From contig JAJEIE010000016.1 of NCBI GenBank assembly GCA_022827625.1, positions 45,642-109,641 on the forward strand: DNA of 64,000 bases. The letters run 5' to 3'. Positions within the stretch are counted from its first letter, which is position 1, and every line of letters starts with the position of its first letter. A program made the position numbers and the translations under genes. The DNA comes from Candidatus Poribacteria bacterium (GTDB taxonomy: Bacteria; Poribacteria; WGA-4E; WGA-3G). The notes beneath the pieces were generated by a model, which did no database searches, had not been told where the DNA came from, and saw only the letters and a program-made list of their open reading frames with translations. Shown here one piece after another: positions 60,227-64,000 of the stretch.

Positions 60227-61342
60227 CTAAGGTTGAAGCGTGCGTTTGATTTTAAGTTCACCCCAGCGAGTAGAGAGTTTCCCAACTGCTGTGACCGCAC
60301 GAAACCCGGTATCAAATACCTCAACAGTAGCAACATACACCGGTTCTTTGCCTATGCCTTCTCTCCACCTGCCTCCGAATATGTAGATTTTGCCACCGAC
60401 TGCCGCTGCACCGTGAGGGATAAAGGGTGTTGATATCGGGGATATATCGCTCCATTGCTCTGTCTCTGGGTTATAAGCATCCACAGTCGCCAGATACTTC
60501 AGATTCCCGCTTTGCCAAACGAAACCTCCAATCAGGTAGATGATTCCATCAAGACTCACTGTCGAAAATGAAATCCTGAGATTTGGCATATCGCCTCGCT
60601 TTCGCCAGCGGTTGATTTTCGGGGTATATTCTTCAAGGGTCGTCAGAAAAGGACCCCCATTTCCAAATTGTGGCCACCCACGCCCACCGATGGCATAAAT
60701 GCGGTTGTTGACAACGCCCACACCAAACCCATCGCGTTGCGTTGGCATCTTTGCGCGCTTTGCCCAGGTGTCGGTGGCAGGGTCGTAGACTTCCACAAGA
60801 TCAATACGTCCCGGAGCACCTGGCTTTCCATCCAAAGGGTGAATAACTCCACCAATAGTATATATTTTATTATCAACGGTGGCGGCACCAAACCCTATGT
60901 GAGGCGTAGACATGTCTTGCTTTCGGGCCCAGGTATCATTCTGCGGGTTGTACGCCTCTACAATATCCAGAAATTTCATGTTCGTCAGACGATTGTCTAC
61001 CCCGTTATAGCCACCGCAGACATAGATAATTCCGTTAACAACTACTGCCTCAGCACTCGTGCGTGGTGTTGGCATATCTGCGACTCGCCGCCACCGGTTC
61101 GTTTTTGGATCATAGACTTCTACTATCGACAGACCATAGGGACCGCGCCTATTTTCAACGAGGGTGCCACCGATGAGATAAATTTCGCCATTGACGACTG
61201 CCGTGGAGAAACCCTTTCTATGTGTAGGCAGTTTAGATATAACTTCCCAACTTTCCGCTGTAACAATTTCTATGGTTAGCAAAAATAAAACAATAACCAC
61301 CCAAACAACAATCCATCGTAAATGCTGGAATATTTTGAACAT
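60227..61342 (-). CDS. Exported Kelch-repeat propeller with C-terminal WG tail
   Basis: A 371-residue protein with a signal/anchor segment (WIVVWVVIVLFLLTIEIVTA) and six Kelch motifs (FSTAVVNGEIYLIGG, VNGIIYVCGGYNG, VDNKIYTIGGVI, VVNNRIYAIGGRGW, LDGIIYLIGGFVW, VGGKIYIFGGRW), enough for a full propeller. It ends VGKLSTRWGELKIKRTLQP. The ATG at 61342 follows GGAGG at a good distance and is preferred to 61357. It resembles N-acetylneuraminate epimerase-type Kelch proteins in layout, but activity is not implied. Confidence 0.8.
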   Translation of the reverse strand: MFKIFQHLRWIVVWVVIVLFLLTIEIVTAESWEVISKLPTHRKGFSTAVVNGEIYLIGGTLVENRRGPYGLSIVEVYDPKTNRWRRVADMPTPRTSAEAVVVNGIIYVCGGYNGVDNRLTNMKFLDIVEAYNPQNDTWARKQDMSTPHIGFGAATVDNKIYTIGGVIHPLDGKPGAPGRIDLVEVYDPATDTWAKRAKMPTQRDGFGVGVVNNRIYAIGGRGWPQFGNGGPFLTTLEEYTPKINRWRKRGDMPNLRISFSTVSLDGIIYLIGGFVWQSGNLKYLATVDAYNPETEQWSDISPISTPFIPHGAAAVGGKIYIFGGRWREGIGKEPVYVATVEVFDTGFRAVTAVGKLSTRWGELKIKRTLQP

Positions 61343-61700
61343 TATTTTATCCTCCATTAACTAACACAAATAGGATGTCTAAGGATGTGCGGGAAAAGTG
61401 GAAATGTTCCCTTTACGGAATTCTTCCGCACTTATAGTGGGACCCTAAAAACAAGTAGACACAAAATGCCCTGTTACCGCTGGCGAGGTTGGACGGAACC
61501 TACCGTTACAGCATTCTTAGAAAGGAAAAAAATAAAGGTCTTATAATATAATAACGCGTGAGGAGAATTAAAAGGTTGCATAAAAAGCAATTCTTAAAAA
61601 AAGGCGCGTGAGGGACGCGCCCTTTAAAAGATGAACAAGGATCGTAGCATTTTTAAATTCTTGACAGAAGGAGAGGGAGATGTTATGATACTGCCAAAGT
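61343..61700. other. Gap with GGCGAGGTT-family repeat and a terminator
   Basis: No gene. ACCGCTGGCGAGGTTGGACG followed by GAACCTACCG (61476-61505) is a copy of the palindromic family, and the terminator at 61596-61622 ends the next gene. Confidence 0.55.
61596..61622 (-). terminator. Rho-independent terminator of the haem lipoprotein gene
   Basis: GGCGCGT and ACGCGCC, 7-bp stem, 5-base loop; on the minus strand it is followed by TTTTTTT. Confidence 0.85.
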
Positions 61701-62231
61701 TTAATTGTTCTCGGCACCCGCATCGATCCAGTCGATGAAGAGTTGGACTTGATCGGCATCAAGCGGGGGTGGGATAGGGGGCATACCACCGCCGTCAATA
61801 CGTCTCACAACAAGGCTATCTTCACCGTTGCCAGCATCAAAGGCAGCACCGCCGTTTCCGCCTTGTTTGAAGGTGTCGTATTGGCTGAGGTTAAGCCCGG
61901 CAACACCCGGTGCAGCGTGGCATCCGGGAACGGCACACCGTTCAGCGAGGATTGGCTGAATATCGTCTTTAAAAGAGACCTGCGGTTCTTCAACAATAGG
62001 CTCCTCAACTACCGCTACGGCTTCTTCCGCTGGCACCGGTGGCGGCGTGGTAGGTGGTGGTGTCGTGGGTTGGAGTACATCGGTCGTCCCTGTCGTATCC
62101 TCCGTGATGTCGCCTTCGTCGCCGCAGCTTGCAATGAAGATAGCAGCAAGAAAAAGACTTATGGCGAAAATAGGAATAGAAAGAACCCGGGGCTGCCGGT
62201 TACGTGAACGTACCGCAAATGAATCAATCAC
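61701..62231 (-). CDS. Lipoprotein with planctomycete-type cytochrome c domain (CX4CH)
   Basis: A 176-residue exported lipoprotein (hydrophobic 19-34, then IASC, about C36). A Thr/Pro-rich linker (TTPPPTTPPPVPAEE) leads to a domain reading VSFKDDIQPILAERCAVPGCH, quoted as FKDDIQPILAE and CAVPGCH, then LNLSQYDTFKQGG and QVQLFIDWIDAGAENN. This is the pattern of Planctomycete cytochrome C domains. The haem site has four residues between the cysteines (C-x4-C-H) rather than two. Possible electron-transfer or sensor role. No WG tail. Confidence 0.75.
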   Translation of the reverse strand: MIDSFAVRSRNRQPRVLSIPIFAISLFLAAIFIASCGDEGDITEDTTGTTDVLQPTTPPPTTPPPVPAEEAVAVVEEPIVEEPQVSFKDDIQPILAERCAVPGCHAAPGVAGLNLSQYDTFKQGGNGGAAFDAGNGEDSLVVRRIDGGGMPPIPPPLDADQVQLFIDWIDAGAENN

Positions 62232-62321
62232 AATAGTATTCTCCTTTTTTCAGAAATGTGTCTATTAGTAGGAATTTCGTTATTTTGTATATAGAATATC
62301 ACGATAAACTGGAGATGTCAA

Positions 62322-63266
62322 ATGAAAATTTTGATTAACACCGATATTACCTCCGAACAACAGCAGCAGATCGCATCGGTTTCCGATACGCTTTCGCTTG
62401 TCTGTCCACAAAATTCAGCAGAAGCGTTGCAGGAAATTGCGGACACCGATATTGTCTTCGGTGGGTTTAATCGCTCGCTTTTTGAAAACGCGAAGCAGTT
62501 GAAGTGGGTACAAGTACTTTCAGCAGGCGTTGATGGTCTACTGTTCCCCGAATTTGTCAAAAGCGATGTCATTCTGACGAGTGCCAAAGGATTCGTCGGA
62601 CCGCATCTGGCAGATCAGACGTGGGCTTTACTGCTTGGTCTTCTACGAGGCATCGGACGCTCTGTCCGCGAACGGACATGGGACAACCGGATGTCCATTC
62701 GTCTGGCGACGTGGGAATTAAGCGAACAAACACTGGGGATCGTTGGACTCGGCGGCACCGGCATTGATGTTGCGCGTCGGGCGCAAGGGTTCGATATGCG
62801 CGTCATCGCCGTCGATCCAGAAGCGGTGGAGGCACCCTCGTTTGTCCACGAAGTCTGGAAGATGGATCGATTCCACGACCTCCTCGCAGCATCCGATGTC
62901 GTTGCGATCTGCGCACCCTTGACACCAGAGACGCACGGTATGTTTGACGATGCAGCATTTGAACAGATGAAATCGCACGCTTTGCTTATTAACGTCACAC
63001 GTGGGAAGATTGTAGACGGACCCGCACTGATTCGCGCCCTGACTTCAGGAAGTATTGGGGGCGCGGGGTTGGATGTCACGCCTGAAGAACCACTACCGCT
63101 TGACAGTCCGTTGTGGGATATGCCGAACGTGATTATCACACCGCACGTCGCAGGTGGTTCACCGATCCGGTTAGATCGGTCGGTTGGACTTTTCTGTGAT
63201 AACCTGGAACGTCTCCTTGTCGGCAAACCACTTTTGAGTGTAATTGATAAGGAAAAAGGATACTAA
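62322..63266 (+). CDS. D-isomer-specific 2-hydroxyacid dehydrogenase
   Basis: A 314-residue NAD-dependent enzyme. The NAD site is GIVGLGGTGIDVARRAQGF with VIAVDPEA. The catalytic trio is visible as NVTRGKIVD (Arg), DVTPEEPLP (Glu) and IITPHVAGG (His). It interconverts 2-keto and D-2-hydroxy acids such as glyoxylate/hydroxypyruvate; the product could feed the glycerate kinase seen at 8657. GGAG precedes the ATG. The next plus-strand start (63268) comes one base after its stop, but that gene is interrupted. Confidence 0.88.
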   Translation: MKILINTDITSEQQQQIASVSDTLSLVCPQNSAEALQEIADTDIVFGGFNRSLFENAKQLKWVQVLSAGVDGLLFPEFVKSDVILTSAKGFVGPHLADQTWALLLGLLRGIGRSVRERTWDNRMSIRLATWELSEQTLGIVGLGGTGIDVARRAQGFDMRVIAVDPEAVEAPSFVHEVWKMDRFHDLLAASDVVAICAPLTPETHGMFDDAAFEQMKSHALLINVTRGKIVDGPALIRALTSGSIGGAGLDVTPEEPLPLDSPLWDMPNVIITPHVAGGSPIRLDRSVGLFCDNLERLLVGKPLLSVIDKEKGY

Positions 63267-63267
63267 G

Positions 63268-63312
63268 ATGTCGGAGGAACAGGTAAGTTCTGTCAAGGCA
63301 CCCACAACCTAA
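63268..63312 (+). pseudogene. First codons of a gene interrupted by the TnpB element
   Basis: ATGTCGGAGGAACAGGTAAG begins a frame (MSEEQVSSVK...) one base after the hydroxyacid dehydrogenase stop, in operon-like spacing. It runs into the right end of the TnpB element and stops at 63312. The rest of the gene is presumably on the far side of the element, outside the window. Confidence 0.45.
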
Positions 63313-63400
63313 AGGTTGGGGAAACCTGTGCTTCGTAGCAGTTTGCCATCTTTGGTCTTACATCTGCTCCACAGAGGGATCACAGGCAGCCCTCAATATG
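63297..63400 (-). ncRNA. Possible omega RNA / right end of the IS200/IS605-type element
   Basis: Downstream of tnpB on its strand is the hairpin CCCCAACC-TTTA-GGTTGTGGG (63301-63321), as at the right ends of IS605-group elements. In this group the 3' part of tnpB and the right end are transcribed as the guide (omega) RNA; the guide would then continue into flanking DNA near 63296. Exact limits cannot be set by eye. Confidence 0.4.
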
Positions 63401-64000
63401 TTTATCGCAGCGTTGATGTCTCGGTCGTGATGTGAACCACAATTGGGGCATGTCCACTGTCTATCAGAGAGAGAAAGATTTTCATTATCGTAGCCACAAT
63501 CACTGCAAGGCTTTGTTGTGGCAGTCCATTGTCCAACTTGTTTAAAAAGCCGCTTATGTTTGAAACACTTGTATTCCAATATCTCAACAAACTGCCTAAA
63601 GGCGAGGTCGGAGACTTTACGTCCCCACAGGCGTTTCATGCCGCGAAGGTTCAGTGTCTCAGTGACAATCATGTCAAACCGCTTGCAGAGGTCTGTAGCA
63701 AGTTTGAAATGCCAATCTTTGCGTTGGTTGGTGATATGTCTGTAGAGACGGGCAAGTTCATGGACAGCACGCCACCAGTTACCAGAACCTTTGACTTTAC
63801 GGCTCAGTGCCTTATTGAGTTTTCGGAGTTGAGTCAAGGACTGTTTCAAGAATTGTGGAGATTGTATCTTCTCACCCGTGTTGAGTGTGAGAAAAGCGTC
63901 TTTCATGCCGGATTTGGTCTGGGAATAGACCAAATCCATTCCTTGTATTACATTGTCTGCGCCTACACTTTCACCCGTAGCAGGCAGCACTTCTTTCGAG
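63358..64000 (-). CDS. tnpB: TnpB/OrfB transposon nuclease (5' end outside the window)
   Basis: The frame stays open to base 64000, so the N-terminus is missing. The visible part holds the RuvC-like nuclease: VIQGMDLVYS and KDAFLTLNTGEKIQSPQF (RuvC-I), MIVTETLNLRGMKR (RuvC-II Glu), the zinc ribbon CSDCGYDNENLS and CPNCGSHH, and HDRDINAAINILRA (RuvC-III Asp). Key acids are present, so it may be an active RNA-guided nuclease of an IS200/IS605 element. No tnpA is in view. It reads opposite to the dehydrogenase. Confidence 0.88.
   Translation of the reverse strand, partial: SKEVLPATGESVGADNVIQGMDLVYSQTKSGMKDAFLTLNTGEKIQSPQFLKQSLTQLRKLNKALSRKVKGSGNWWRAVHELARLYRHITNQRKDWHFKLATDLCKRFDMIVTETLNLRGMKRLWGRKVSDLAFRQFVEILEYKCFKHKRLFKQVGQWTATTKPCSDCGYDNENLSLSDRQWTCPNCGSHHDRDINAAINILRAACDPSVEQM

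Noticed and set aside
1..64000. tRNA or rRNA genes
   Set aside because: No T-loop/acceptor pattern or rRNA signature was noticed in the intergenic regions; a covariance search would be needed to exclude them fully.

Overview
This window looks like a chromosome fragment of a Candidatus Poribacteria-type bacterium (sponge-associated or marine, Planctomycetes-like gene content). This is inferred from gene content alone: three phytanoyl-CoA-dioxygenase-like oxygenases, four enolase-superfamily sugar-acid dehydratases, a sulfatase, a sialate O-acetylesterase, a DUF6785-type membrane protein, HEAT/TPR/WD40/PD40/Kelch/LRR repeat proteins, and many short dispersed intergenic palindromes. No rRNA, tRNA or CRISPR array was seen.

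Layout. 1-5 kb: a HEAT-repeat protein (cut by the window start), a NIPSNAP protein and a PhyH oxygenase in one run, then an orphan PD-(D/E)XK nuclease and a spacer with an IS3-like remnant. 5-12 kb: galactonate dehydratase, sulfatase, glycerate kinase, PhyH oxygenase and amidohydrolase, a sugar-acid catabolism set. 12-21 kb: ABC permease, lipoprotein, inosine/xanthosine triphosphatase, alcohol dehydrogenase, SDR + DUF169 pair, radical SAM protein, DMFase-like protein. 21-25 kb: PhyH + diketogulonate reductase, then MocA oxidoreductase + FAH hydrolase. 25-30 kb: TIG lipoprotein, GH13 amylase, and two Met/Asp-rich lipoproteins (one with a CxxCH haem motif). 30-34 kb: TPR, SurA-like chaperone and rhamnonate-dehydratase-like enolase in one minus-strand run. 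34-42.5 kb: TrpD-like protein, an enolase, sialate O-acetylesterase, and a 1231-residue WD40/metallopeptidase/LRR chimera. 42.6-49 kb: recD2, Uma2 fragment, thrC, hypothetical protein, HpaI aldolase. 49-54 kb: two GIY-YIG-like proteins, archease, DUF6785 protein. 54-61.4 kb: a divergent enolase, then five secreted proteins. 61.7-64 kb: haem lipoprotein, hydroxyacid dehydrogenase, and a TnpB element that appears to have landed in the start of the next gene.

The most interesting signal is in the 55.4-61.4 kb block. Five consecutive exported proteins with at least three unrelated folds (two jelly-roll-like paralogues, two PD40 propellers, one Kelch propeller) all end in the same short motif, L-x-T-x-W-G-x-x-K, right at the C-terminus. 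The codons differ, so it is conserved as protein. It looks like an undescribed sorting or anchoring tag. The second strong signal is invasion of genes by intergenic repeats: recD2 holds three different dispersed repeats in its reading frame, one of which supplies its stop codon, and an SDR carries another in its N-terminus.

Metabolically, the enolases, diketogulonate reductase, FAH hydrolase, glycerate kinase, aldolase and hydroxyacid dehydrogenase fit breakdown of uronic and aldonic acids from sulfated or acetylated glycans, with the sulfatase, acetylesterase and GH13 enzyme acting upstream. This is an inference from families, not a proven pathway.
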